Of a DNA stretch of 64,000 nucleotides, positions 1 through 11,408 are shown piece by piece (the stretch's first letter is position 1; each line of letters begins with the position of its first letter). Position numbers and translations under genes: made by a program. Origin of the DNA: Thermopolyspora sp044507605 (GTDB lineage: Bacteria > Actinomycetota > Actinomycetes > Streptosporangiales > Streptosporangiaceae); assembly GCA_044507605.1 (NCBI GenBank), contig JBIQJI010000008.1:1-64000 (forward strand), written 5' to 3'. The notes below the pieces were generated by a model, which did no database searches, was not told the origin of the DNA, and worked only from the letters and a program-made list of their open reading frames with translations.

Positions 1-7
1 CCCTGGG

Positions 8-391
8 CTACGAAGCCTCGGGTAGCAGTACGTCGTCGGGGGCGGCGGGGCGCGCGCCGGGCGTCAGCCCGTAGCGTGCGGCGGGCGCGTCCTGCGGGCC
101 GATGGCGTGCGCGGACCATTTGACCGAGCCGTCGGGCCAGGTCGCGAGCGGCCAGCTCTGCACCGGCACCGCACGCCCCTCGGCGTCGGCGAGCCCGAAC
201 GGCTCCCCCGGCCGCACCGTGCCGCGCGGCCACGGCACCCCCCAGGTCACGCCCTGCCGTCGCGGCACGTCGAGCCAGCGCAGGTCGGTCTGCCGATCCG
301 TCACGGTGTCCCCATCGTCGGTGTCGATCGTCTCGTCGGCGCCGCCCCGGCCGTCCCGGTCGTCGCGGCGGGCCCTGCCGTCGTGCGTCAC
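8..391 (-). pseudogene. YetA/exo-rhamnogalacturonan lyase-like protein, N-terminal part only
   Basis: The frame opens with GTG at 391, overlapping the TGA of the upstream permease by four bases, so it is translationally coupled. It reads 127 residues and meets a TAG at 8-10. Residues about 30-105 carry LRWLDVP, GVTWGVPWPRG, QSWPLATWPDGSVKW, the hallmark start of the YetA/PcRGLX family (B. subtilis YetA is over 800 residues). In that family the protein acts on rhamnogalacturonan oligosaccharides and sits beside LplABC transporters, as here. The early stop therefore means a frameshift, a nonsense mutation or a sequencing error, but only seven bases lie beyond it, so the rest cannot be inspected. 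The family call is from remembered motifs. Confidence 0.65.
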
Positions 392-1323
392 TCCTTCACC
401 GAGCCGATCAGGACGCCCTTGGCGAAGTGCTTCTGCAGGAACGGGTAGAAGACCAGGATCGGCAGCGTCGCGATGACGATGACCGCGAACTTCAGGCCCT
501 GCTCCGGCGGCAGCCAGCCGGCGTCGAGTTGCTGGAGGGCGTTGGCCTCGCTGCCGCTCGACACGACCTGCCGCACCAGCATCTGCAACGTCCACTTGCC
601 GGTGTCGTTGATGTAGAGCAGCGGCGACATGTAGTCGTTCCAGATCGCGACGGCGTAGAACAGCGAGAACGTCGCGATGATCGGTTTGGACAGCGGCAGC
701 ACGATGCGGAAGAACACCCCCATGTCGGTGCAGCCGTCGATGCGCGCCGCCTCCTCCAGGGCCGGCGGGAGCTGCTGGAAGAACGTCTTCACGATGATCA
801 GATAGAACGGGTTGATCGCGAGCGGCAGGATCAGCGCCCAGTAGCTGTCGAGCAGCCCGAGGTCGCGCACCACCAGGTACGTCGGGATCATGCCGCCGGT
901 GAAGACCAGGGTGAAGATGACCATGTTGAGCACCAGCGCCCGGCCGGGCAGGTGCCGCCTGGCCAGCGGGTAGGCCATCGTCATCGTCAGCAGCACCTGC
1001 ACCACCGTGCCGACGGCGGTCACGCCGACGGTGGTGAGCAGGCTGCGCACGAAGGTGTTGGTGGAGAAGACGTACTCGTACGTTTCGGTGACGATCTGCT
1101 TCGGCCACAGGAAGAACGGCCGGGTGAGGATCTCCCCCTCGCTCGCGAACGACCCGGCGAGGACGTACAGCAGCGGCAGCACGGTGATCAGCGCCATGCC
1201 GAGGAGCAGCACGATGTTGACCGTGTCGAACAGGCGGCTGCCGAAGGACGCGAAGTGCCGCACGCCGCGGCCGGGGCGGGGCTCGATGGTCCGGTCCGGC
1301 GCCGTGCCGGTGGTGGTCGCCAT
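388..1323 (-). CDS. Carbohydrate ABC transporter permease, LplC/YtcP type
   Basis: Inner-membrane subunit (311 aa) of a CUT1 sugar importer with about six membrane spans. The cytoplasmic EAA loop is clear at EEAARIDGCTDMGVFFRIVLP, the site that docks the ATPase. The C-terminus ends GVLIGSVKE, as usual for this subfamily. It starts at ATG after a GGGGG Shine-Dalgarno and lies 12 bases behind the partner permease. No ATPase gene is in the operon, so a shared MsiK-like ATPase is probably used, as is usual in actinomycetes. Context (LplA-like binding protein, YesL, YetA-like frame) points to rhamnogalacturonan or related oligosaccharides. Confidence 0.9.
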   Translation of the reverse strand: MATTTGTAPDRTIEPRPGRGVRHFASFGSRLFDTVNIVLLLGMALITVLPLLYVLAGSFASEGEILTRPFFLWPKQIVTETYEYVFSTNTFVRSLLTTVGVTAVGTVVQVLLTMTMAYPLARRHLPGRALVLNMVIFTLVFTGGMIPTYLVVRDLGLLDSYWALILPLAINPFYLIIVKTFFQQLPPALEEAARIDGCTDMGVFFRIVLPLSKPIIATFSLFYAVAIWNDYMSPLLYINDTGKWTLQMLVRQVVSSGSEANALQQLDAGWLPPEQGLKFAVIVIATLPILVFYPFLQKHFAKGVLIGSVKE

Positions 1324-1335
1324 GCCTGTGCCCCC

Positions 1336-2310
1336 TTAGAACAGTCCGGTCTGGCCGAGCCGCTTCGCCAGCCAGTTGGAGCCGAAGATCAGAAGGACGC
1401 CGACCAGGCCCTTGAACAGGCCGACGGCGGTCGCGTAGCTGTAGGCGCCCTGGGTGAGGCCGATGTAGTAGACGTACGTGTCGAACACGTCGGCCACCGA
1501 GCGGTTCAGCGAGTTGGTCATCAGCCAGATCTGCTCGAACCCGGTGTCGAGCAGGTGGCCGGACGTCAGGATGGCCATGACCACGATCGTGGGCCTGATG
1601 GCCGGCAGCGTGACGTGCCACATCTGCCGCCAGCGTCCCGCGCCGTCCATGCGGGCCGCTTCGTACAGGTTGGGGTCGACGCCGGCGAGCGCGGCCAGGT
1701 AGATGATCGTGCCCCAGCCGGTGTTCTTCCACAGCGACTGCATGATGATCAGTGGCCGGAACCAGCCGGGCTGGGCCAGGTAGTCGACCTTGGGCCCGCC
1801 TCCCGACACCCAGTGGATGAACCCCGACAGCACCCCGAAGTCCGCCGCGAACAGCAGGTACGTCAGGGACGCGACGATCGTCCAGGACAGGAAGTGCGGG
1901 ATGTAGATCAGCGACTGGATGGACCGCTTGAGCACGCTGATGCGCAGCTCGTTCAGCATCAGCGCCACGATGATCGGCGCGGGGAAGACGAAGATCACCG
2001 TCAGCAGGGCCAGGAACAGCGTGTTGAACAGCAGCCGGCCGAAGTCGGGCCCGGAGAACAGCTCCTGGAAGTGCTTCAGGCCCACCCAGTTGCTGCCGGA
2101 GTAGCCGAGGAACGGCACGTAGTCCTGGAAGGCGATCGTCACGCCGTACATCGGCACGTACTTGAAGATGACGAAGTAGGCGACGCCCGGCAGGAGCATC
2201 AGGTAGAGCCAGCGGTGGCGCAGCAGCGCGGCCCGCAGCGGCACCTTCGCCGGGCGGTCCGCGCGCCGGGCGGGGGCTTTCGCCGGCGGCGTCGCGAGGT
2301 CGGTGGCCAC
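1336..2310 (-). CDS. Sugar ABC transporter permease, LplB/YteP type
   Basis: Second membrane subunit of the importer (324 aa). The N-terminus has the LplB-type pattern LYLMLLPGVAYFVIFKYVPMYG followed by IAFQDY, and the EAA loop reads YEAARMDGAGRWRQMWHVTLP. It starts at GTG 2310 behind GGGAGG. It is separated from the binding-protein gene by 59 bases that contain a strong hairpin, and from the second permease by 12 bases, so the two permeases are co-translated while expression relative to the binding protein may be lowered. Confidence 0.9.
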   Translation of the reverse strand: MATDLATPPAKAPARRADRPAKVPLRAALLRHRWLYLMLLPGVAYFVIFKYVPMYGVTIAFQDYVPFLGYSGSNWVGLKHFQELFSGPDFGRLLFNTLFLALLTVIFVFPAPIIVALMLNELRISVLKRSIQSLIYIPHFLSWTIVASLTYLLFAADFGVLSGFIHWVSGGGPKVDYLAQPGWFRPLIIMQSLWKNTGWGTIIYLAALAGVDPNLYEAARMDGAGRWRQMWHVTLPAIRPTIVVMAILTSGHLLDTGFEQIWLMTNSLNRSVADVFDTYVYYIGLTQGAYSYATAVGLFKGLVGVLLIFGSNWLAKRLGQTGLF

Positions 2311-2330
2311 GGCGGCCTCCCTTCGGTCGA

Positions 2331-2361
2331 GAGGGGCCCGGGAAGCGCGTCCGGGCCCCTC
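2331..2361 (-). terminator. Intercistronic hairpin between binding-protein and permease genes
   Basis: Perfect 11-bp inverted repeat GAGGGGCCCGG / CCGGGCCCCTC with a 9-base loop, just after the stop codon of the solute-binding-protein gene and before the permease ribosome site. There is no U-tract, so it more likely protects the upstream message end or partly attenuates than fully terminates. Binding proteins are needed in excess of permeases, which is the known role of such hairpins in malE-malF. Confidence 0.65.
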
Positions 2362-2369
2362 GGGACGAA

Positions 2370-3935
2370 TCAGCCGCCGATCTTGGAGACCGCTTCGTTG
2401 ATCTCTTGGGCGACCTGGGTGCCGCCGCTGTCGTACCAGCGCTGGATCTCGGCCTTGAGCTGCTCCTCGGTGAGCTGGCCGGCCAGGTACTTCAGCCGGG
2501 CGTCGTAGACGATCGGGTTGAGGGTCGCGCCCTTGGCCACCTGCGTGGGCGAGATGACGGCCATCGACGGGTCGAACACCGCCGTCTGCAGGTCGAGCTT
2601 CATCAGCTCGTCGCGCAGCCTGAGGTTCTCCTGCTCGGCCTCGCTCTCGGGCTTGGTCTGGTAGACGCCCGAGCCGACGCCGTACTTCATGCCGAGCTGG
2701 ACGAACGCGTAGTCGAGATCGTTCTCGATGACCTTGACCTCCGGGTCGTCCTGGTTGATCGGCACGGCGTAGCCGTCCTCGAGCTTGAAGTTACGCCCCT
2801 CGATGCCGTTGGTGATCAGGATGGCGCACTCCTTCGAGGCGATCTTGTTGAGGATCTTGAGCACCTGGTCGAGCTTCTCCTCGTCGGGCACGTTCTGCTT
2901 GGGGATGGCGATGATGCCGTTGTAGCCGGTGAACGGCAGCGAGAACTTCTTGCCGTCGGGGCGGGACAGGTTGCCGCCCATGGCGAGCTTCTCGGTGTAG
3001 TGCTCGGGGTCGACCGCCTTGAGCTCCGAGTAGAGCTGAGTGGCGCGCACGTTGACGTCGATGATGATGCCGCCCTTGCCGTTGACGAACGGCTCGTCCC
3101 ACTTGGCGGTGTCGAGGGTCGCCCAGTCGGGGTTGGTCAGGCCCTCGTCGATCATCTTCTTGAGGAACCTGTTGGCGTCCATGAACTCCGGGACGTCAAA
3201 CTCGGGGACGAGCTTGCCGTTGCGCTCACCCCAGTTGTTCGGCGTGCCGAACCACACGTCGACCGCGTTGTACGGGCTGGAGGCCGCGAAGACCGAGGTG
3301 GGCCACTTCGGCAGGATCAGGCCGTAGGTGTCCTTCTTGCCGTTGCCGTCGGGGTCCTGCTCGGTGAAGGCCTTGGCGACCTTGTACAGGTCGTCGGTGG
3401 TCTTGGGGATGTCGAGGCCGAGCTTGTCGAGCCAGTCCTTGCGGTAGAGGACCGCCGAGCGCAGCTCGGGCCGCACCCGGTAGATGCCGAACGTCCTGCC
3501 GTCGATCGAGGCGTTGAGCGCGGTCTGCTTGGACGCCGGCTTCAGGTTCGGGTACTTGTCCAGCTTGTCGGTGAGGTCCCAGAACGCCCCTGCCTTCGCG
3601 GCCTTCACGAACGCGGGGGCCTTGGTGTCCTGGATCACCATGGCCTCGGGGAAGTCGTCCGAGGCGAGGGTGACGTTCATCTTGTTCTCGTACTCGGCGT
3701 TCGGCACCCAGTTGATCTTCAGTTTGGCGCCGATGAGCTTCTCGACCGCCTTCTGCACCTCGCCGTTGGGGTCGGGGGCGGTCTTGAACAGCGGGACCAT
3801 CATGGTCAGGGTGTTGTCGTTCTGGTCGGCGTCGGAGCCGCCGCCGGAGCAGGCGCCGAGCAGACCGGTGGTCAACAGGGTGGCCAGGGCGCAGGCCAGT
3901 GGCCGGAAGCCGGCTCGCCGGGGGGTAGCGCTCAT
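2370..3935 (-). CDS. Extracellular solute-binding lipoprotein, LplA type
   Basis: Sugar-capturing lipoprotein (521 aa) of the ABC importer. Residues 1-28 form a lipoprotein signal ending LLGACSGG, with the acylated Cys in the lipobox. The mature part has the type 1 binding-protein order, with a DPDGNGKKDTYG calcium-loop-like stretch and RKDWLDKLG near the hinge, both typical of LplA-like proteins of 500-560 residues. The ATG overlaps the TGA of the yesL-like gene (ATGA). The substrate is inferred from neighbours to be a pectin-derived oligosaccharide. Confidence 0.9.
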   Translation of the reverse strand: MSATPRRAGFRPLACALATLLTTGLLGACSGGGSDADQNDNTLTMMVPLFKTAPDPNGEVQKAVEKLIGAKLKINWVPNAEYENKMNVTLASDDFPEAMVIQDTKAPAFVKAAKAGAFWDLTDKLDKYPNLKPASKQTALNASIDGRTFGIYRVRPELRSAVLYRKDWLDKLGLDIPKTTDDLYKVAKAFTEQDPDGNGKKDTYGLILPKWPTSVFAASSPYNAVDVWFGTPNNWGERNGKLVPEFDVPEFMDANRFLKKMIDEGLTNPDWATLDTAKWDEPFVNGKGGIIIDVNVRATQLYSELKAVDPEHYTEKLAMGGNLSRPDGKKFSLPFTGYNGIIAIPKQNVPDEEKLDQVLKILNKIASKECAILITNGIEGRNFKLEDGYAVPINQDDPEVKVIENDLDYAFVQLGMKYGVGSGVYQTKPESEAEQENLRLRDELMKLDLQTAVFDPSMAVISPTQVAKGATLNPIVYDARLKYLAGQLTEEQLKAEIQRWYDSGGTQVAQEINEAVSKIGG

Positions 3936-4570
3936 CGGTTGCCTTTCGAATCAAGCCGCGCTTCGTTCTCCGCGAAGAAGCGCAGGCAGAGCCAGGTGTC
4001 GAAGTGGATCCACGCACCCGCCCCGAGCACGGGTGCGAGGATCGGCAGGGTTTTGATCGCCTGTGCCTCCGCCGCGAGGACGAACAGCAGCAGGATCGTG
4101 GCGGCGGGGTGGGCCAGTGCGAACATCGGCGCCCGTGCCAGACAGGCGCCGGGCCGCAGGTCGTAGTGGACGTACATCGGCAGCAGGTACGCCGCCGCGG
4201 CGACCGCCACGATCAGCGCGGCCAGGGTCGCCAGCCGCGGCGCCGTCGCCCCCGGCCCGAGGGCCGAGAAGTACAGGTAGTCGCCGATCAGCACGGTGAG
4301 CAGGACGACGACCGGCAGCACGAGCAGCGAGCCGCGCCGGAACTCCGCGCGGTAGACCGCCCAGAACTCCGCCACAGATTGAATCGTTTCACCCTGGACG
4401 TGCCGCCTGGCCAAGGTGTACGCCGCGACCGTGGCCGGGCCGAGGCCCAGGACCACGCCGCCTACCAGCGTGAATCCGATCCAGAGGAGGTTGAGGCGAA
4501 TCATCCACGTAAGCTGGGAGCAGGCCCACTGGAGCTTGACCGCCCAGCCGGCACTGTCGTTCTGCTGCAC
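3932..4570 (-). CDS. YesL-like DUF624 membrane protein
   Basis: Small integral membrane protein (212 aa) of the DUF624/YesL family. It has about five hydrophobic segments, the first at residues 20-45 (LTWMIRLNLLWIGFTLVGG) and the typical GPATVAAYTLARR motif after it. Members of the family are found as first or last gene of LplABC-type sugar operons; their biochemical role is not established, though help with transporter assembly or secretion has been proposed. The start is GTG 4570. It is the first gene of this operon and lies directly downstream of the candidate LacI operator. Confidence 0.85.
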   Translation of the reverse strand: MQQNDSAGWAVKLQWACSQLTWMIRLNLLWIGFTLVGGVVLGLGPATVAAYTLARRHVQGETIQSVAEFWAVYRAEFRRGSLLVLPVVVLLTVLIGDYLYFSALGPGATAPRLATLAALIVAVAAAAYLLPMYVHYDLRPGACLARAPMFALAHPAATILLLFVLAAEAQAIKTLPILAPVLGAGAWIHFDTWLCLRFFAENEARLDSKGNR

Positions 4571-4627
4571 CGTTTGTCCCAGTTCGTATCACAAGCGTGA
4601 ACCGATCGATCGTGGTGCGAAGGTAGT

Positions 4628-4643
4628 ATTAAAACGTATTAAT
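4628..4643. promoter_or_regulatory. Candidate LacI-family operator upstream of the pectin-oligosaccharide operon
   Basis: The 16-bp sequence ATTAAAACGTATTAAT is a palindrome centred on CG with one mismatched pair in the half-sites. It lies in an AT-rich pocket 58 bases upstream of the yesL-like start and is the expected form for a LacI-family site. The divergence-free arrangement (regulator just upstream on the same strand) makes the adjacent LacI protein the likely ligand. Confidence 0.6.
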
Positions 4644-4759
4644 GTCAATGAACACGGGCATCTCACCTCGCCGGGCGGCCGTGGCGGCACGCCTGAGCGC
4701 CGGCCGGGCCCGCGGACTGAATCCTTTCAACGCGCCCCGCGCCGCACCCCCGCGCGCCC

Positions 4760-5782
4760 CTAGGGGTCGCGGCGGGCGACGGTGGACTCGCGCACGACCA
4801 GGTCGGGCTGGAAGATGACCTGCCGGTGCCGATGCCGGTCCGGCGACTCGACCTCCTCCAGCAGCAGGTCCATGGCGCTGCGGCCGAGCAGTTCGCGCGG
4901 CTGGCGCACCGACGTGAGCGGCACGGCCGCCGCCGAGGCGAACTCGATGTCGTCGTAGCCGACGATGGCCATGTCGTGCGGCACCCGCAGCCCGTGGCCG
5001 AGCAGCGCCTGCAACATCCCGAGCGCGAGCATGTCGTTGGCGCAGATCACCGCCGTCGGCCGCTCCTCCGGCGGCAGCGCGGCGAGCCGCTCCCCCGTGC
5101 GATGGCCCTCGGTGAACCCGCTCAGCCGGGGCACCTCCAGGTCCATGAGCCGGACCGGCTCGGGCGCGTCGGCCACGGCGGCCTGGACGCCGGCCCGCCG
5201 GTCGGCCACCTGGCGGATGACGGACGGCCCGCCGGCGAACGCGATCCTGCGATGGCCGAGACCCACCACGTGATCGCCGGCGAGCCGGCCACCGTACCGG
5301 TCGTCGACCGAGACCGAGCACTGCCGGCCCACTGCCGGCGCGTCGACGAGGACGACCGGGGTGCCGCGCTCCATGAGCCGGCGCCAGTGCCGGTCCCCGG
5401 CGTCGACCGGGCTGAGCAGCACCCCCATGACCCGGTGCATCTCCAGCTGCTCCAGGTGACGCCGCTCGCGTTCGAGGTCGACGCCGCTGTTGCACACCAC
5501 CACCATGACGTCCCGATCGGCGGCCGGGGCCTCCGCGGCCCGGGCCACGTCGGCGAAGAAGGGGTTGACGATGTCGATGACGACGAGCCCGACCGTGCGG
5601 CTGCGGCCGACCCGCAGATGCCTGGCCACCTCGTTGCGGACGAAGCCGAGCTCACGGATGGCGTCGAAGACCCGCTCACGCGTGCGGGGCGCGACGATCT
5701 CGGGCCGGTTCAGCACGTTGCTCACGGTGCCGACGGAAACACCCGCCCGCTCGGCGACCTCCCTGATGCTCGTGGTCGCCAT
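4760..5782 (-). CDS. LacI-family transcriptional regulator of the LplABC operon
   Basis: Repressor of 340 aa. The N-terminal helix-turn-helix reads TSIREVAERAGVSVGTVSNVLN with hinge helix EVARHLRVGRS, followed by a periplasmic-binding-protein-like sensor domain (IDIVNPFFADV, ICANDMLALGMLQAL, VGYDDIEFA). ATG 5782 is chosen over a TTG one codon earlier because GAGGG precedes it at normal distance. It lies upstream of and co-directional with the sugar operon, with palindromes on both sides of the gene; autoregulation and control of the transporter are inferred. Confidence 0.9.
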   Translation of the reverse strand: MATTSIREVAERAGVSVGTVSNVLNRPEIVAPRTRERVFDAIRELGFVRNEVARHLRVGRSRTVGLVVIDIVNPFFADVARAAEAPAADRDVMVVVCNSGVDLERERRHLEQLEMHRVMGVLLSPVDAGDRHWRRLMERGTPVVLVDAPAVGRQCSVSVDDRYGGRLAGDHVVGLGHRRIAFAGGPSVIRQVADRRAGVQAAVADAPEPVRLMDLEVPRLSGFTEGHRTGERLAALPPEERPTAVICANDMLALGMLQALLGHGLRVPHDMAIVGYDDIEFASAAAVPLTSVRQPRELLGRSAMDLLLEEVESPDRHRHRQVIFQPDLVVRESTVARRDP

Positions 5783-5823
5783 CAACCCTCACGTGTCCAG
5801 ATTACGCATATAGAACCGTCGGG

Positions 5824-5837
5824 TTGAAACGATACAA
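5824..5837. promoter_or_regulatory. Candidate LacI-family autoregulatory operator
   Basis: TTGAAACGATACAA is an imperfect palindrome centred on CG (TTG-A-CG-T-CAA conserved on both sides), 42 bases upstream of the lacI-type start codon. Its form is that of a LacI-family half-site pair, but its sequence differs from the site at 4628-4643, so common recognition is uncertain. Confidence 0.45.
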
Positions 5838-5960
5838 GAGCCTGGAGCGTACTGACACCTGGAGCGGTCCATCCCACCCCGGCAGGAGGACGGCGGGCGT
5901 CCGTACGCGCCCGTGCGCCACGGGCACGCACTGACCGGGCCCCGTTCGCCCGGGGACCCG

Positions 5961-5981
5961 CCCGGTCGCCGCGCGACCGGG
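5961..5981 (-). terminator. Hairpin terminator after metH
   Basis: Perfect 9-bp stem CCCGGTCGC / GCGACCGGG with a 3-base loop, starting 10 bases after the metH stop codon. There is no U-run, as is common for actinobacterial terminators. Confidence 0.75.
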
Positions 5982-5990
5982 TCAGGGCCG

Positions 5991-9704
<3,714 letters not shown>

Positions 9705-9727
9705 CGGTCACCTCCCGTAGTGTGGGG

Positions 9728-9796
9728 AGGCGCCCTTGCGACAGAAGACCAAGGCCGAGCGTGGCGGGCTCGTGCCCGTTGCAGCGCCTCTCGACC
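9728..9796 (-). ncRNA. S-adenosylhomocysteine (SAH) riboswitch controlling metH
   Basis: Read on the minus strand, the metH leader has P1 GGTCGAG (9796-9790) pairing with CTCGGCC (9759-9753), the conserved AGGCGCTGCAAC segment (9789-9778), P2 CGGGC/GCCCG with an ACGA loop (9778-9765), CCACG before the closing strand, and GCGCCT (9733-9728), which forms the H-type pseudoknot with AGGCGC (9789-9784). This is the order and consensus of the SAH riboswitch as I know it. The bases just after the pseudoknot, CCTCCC, can pair with the GGGAGG ribosome site 15-20 bases downstream, giving an obvious off-state that pseudoknot formation would weaken. Confidence 0.85.
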
Positions 9797-10192
9797 TTGG
9801 AAACAAAGATACCGGATCGCCTCTCGCGGCGGTCGTGGCATGCTGGCGTCGCGCTCGCGATCCGGTCGTGGGCTCGATCGTGGGCAGGCTCATGGGCCTG
9901 GTCACCGGCATGATGCGGAACTTCGATCACAGGCCGGTCACGGACCGGGCGGCGGCACCTGCGTTTCCGCGCCACCACCGGCCGCCGTGACCCACCCGCC
10001 AAGCCCTCTCGTCAGGCCCTCTCGTCAGGTCCCCTCGTCAGGCCGCCCGCCGAGCGCACCCGTCGGTCGTCACCGTCAGGCCTCACCGTGGGTGGTCGCC
10101 GGCGGTCGTCCTGGGCGGTCGTCCTGGGCGGGGCGTCACCGTGGTGCGACGCCCGGCGGGGTGGGTCCCAGGCGCCGGGCGTCGCCGTCCGC
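9797..10192. other. Intergenic stretch without a recognised gene
   Basis: About 400 bases between the SAH riboswitch and the small membrane-protein gene. It should hold the metH promoter. The only structure seen is two short tandem repeats (10004-10042 and 10101-10126). No coding frame with actinobacterial codon bias was found. Confidence 0.5.
10004..10042. repeat. Three tandem 13-bp repeats
   Basis: CCCTCTCGTCAGG occurs twice perfectly and a third time with changes, head to tail. A second 13-bp unit, GGCGGTCGTCCTG, is duplicated at 10101-10126. Both are simple intergenic repeats with no evident function. Confidence 0.8.
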
Positions 10193-10489
10193 TCAGCCGA
10201 TGCCGGCCGACACGGGGGCGCGGTGGCCCGGCACCGCCTCCTCGTGCTCGTACTCCTCGCCCCGCCGCGGCTTGTGCGTCTCCTCGATGCGCAGGGCGAT
10301 GCCCATGGCGAAGAACGTCGGAGCCCACTCGCCGATGAAGATCCCCCAGCGGTCGGCCCGCTCGACACCGGCCTTGGCCTCGTACTGTTTGGACAGGAAC
10401 CACGACGCCATGGACATGGCGACCGAGGCGAGGCCGGCCATGTACATGTGGTTGGACTTGATTCCCATCTTGTGCAGCGTCTTGATCAT
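10193..10489 (-). CDS. Small hypothetical membrane protein
   Basis: A 98-residue protein with two hydrophobic segments (about 15-33 and 47-66, GIFIGEWAPTFFAMGIAL) and a charged tail rich in Glu, Arg and Pro. ATG 10489 follows a GGGGGGAG ribosome site. I do not recognise a named family. It lies 80 bases downstream of, and on the same strand as, the FMN reductase gene and could be read through from it. Confidence 0.7.
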   Translation of the reverse strand: MIKTLHKMGIKSNHMYMAGLASVAMSMASWFLSKQYEAKAGVERADRWGIFIGEWAPTFFAMGIALRIEETHKPRRGEEYEHEEAVPGHRAPVSAGIG

Positions 10490-10569
10490 ATCTCCCCCCG
10501 AGAGATTCCTCCCGTTTCGTTACCCGACGTCCTGTTTCATAACCCACCTCATTTGCGGCGTGGCGGAGG

Positions 10570-11295
10570 TCAGGCCTGGTGCCCGCCGGGCTCGACGGCC
10601 AGGGCCGCGAGCTGCTCCTCGAACGGGATCAGGCGCTCCCCATCGGCCTTCGCCGCGGCCTCCTCCCCCGCCCTCTCGGCTCGGCGGCCGGTCAGCAGCG
10701 CGGCCAGCTCACCGGCGGCGCGGTCGATGCGCGCGGCGAGGTCGCCCGCGGCCGGGGTCCGCAGCGCGTCCCCGCGCTCGTCCTGGATGTCGCCGGCCGG
10801 CGCGGCGGCCTCGGCGGACGCCGCGCCGCTCCCCCAGTCCTCGTTCGCGGCGTAGACCCCGGTGGGTATCACGACCGCCCGCAGGTAGGCGAACAGCGGG
10901 CGCAGCGCATGGTCCAGGGCGAGCGAGTGGCGGAGCGTGCCGCCGGTGGCGGCGATGAGGACGGGGGTGCCGATCAGCGTCTCCGGGTCGAGCACGTCGA
11001 AGAACGACTTGAACAGGCCGCTGTAGGAGGCCGCGAAGATCGGGGTCACGGCGATGAGGGCGTCGGCCTCGGCGACCTCGTGCTGTGCCGCCCGCAGCCG
11101 TGAGCCGGCGAAACCCGTGACGAAGTTGTTGGCGATGTCGGTCGCCAGCTCGCGCAGCTCGATCACGCGCACCTCGGCCGGGCGGTCCCGCTCCACGCGC
11201 GACACGACCGCGCCCGCCAGCCGGTCGGCCAGCATCCTCGTCGTGGACGGTCGGCCGAGGCCGGCGGAGACGACGGCGATCCGTACGGGCCGCAT
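10570..11295 (-). CDS. CE1759-type NAD(P)H-dependent FMN reductase
   Basis: Flavodoxin-like reductase (241 aa) expected to supply reduced FMN to the neighbouring luciferase-like monooxygenase. The N-terminus RIAVVSAGLGRPSTTRMLAD is the phosphate-binding loop, and TPIFAASYSGLFKSFFD is the usual flavin-side motif of this family. ATG 11295 follows GAAAGGA and is chosen because the frame upstream is only a shadow of the monooxygenase gene. It is 113 bases downstream of that gene on the same strand; the two families are known to occur as pairs. Confidence 0.88.
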   Translation of the reverse strand: MRPVRIAVVSAGLGRPSTTRMLADRLAGAVVSRVERDRPAEVRVIELRELATDIANNFVTGFAGSRLRAAQHEVAEADALIAVTPIFAASYSGLFKSFFDVLDPETLIGTPVLIAATGGTLRHSLALDHALRPLFAYLRAVVIPTGVYAANEDWGSGAASAEAAAPAGDIQDERGDALRTPAAGDLAARIDRAAGELAALLTGRRAERAGEEAAAKADGERLIPFEEQLAALAVEPGGHQA

Positions 11296-11408
11296 GCACG
11301 AGGTCCTTTCCGTGGGAGCGGGCCCGCGGCTCGGGCGGGCCCGGTGGATGGGCAGGTGAGTGGGCAGGTAGGTGGGCGGGTGCCGGTCGGCGGTGCTCGG
11401 GGCGGTCG

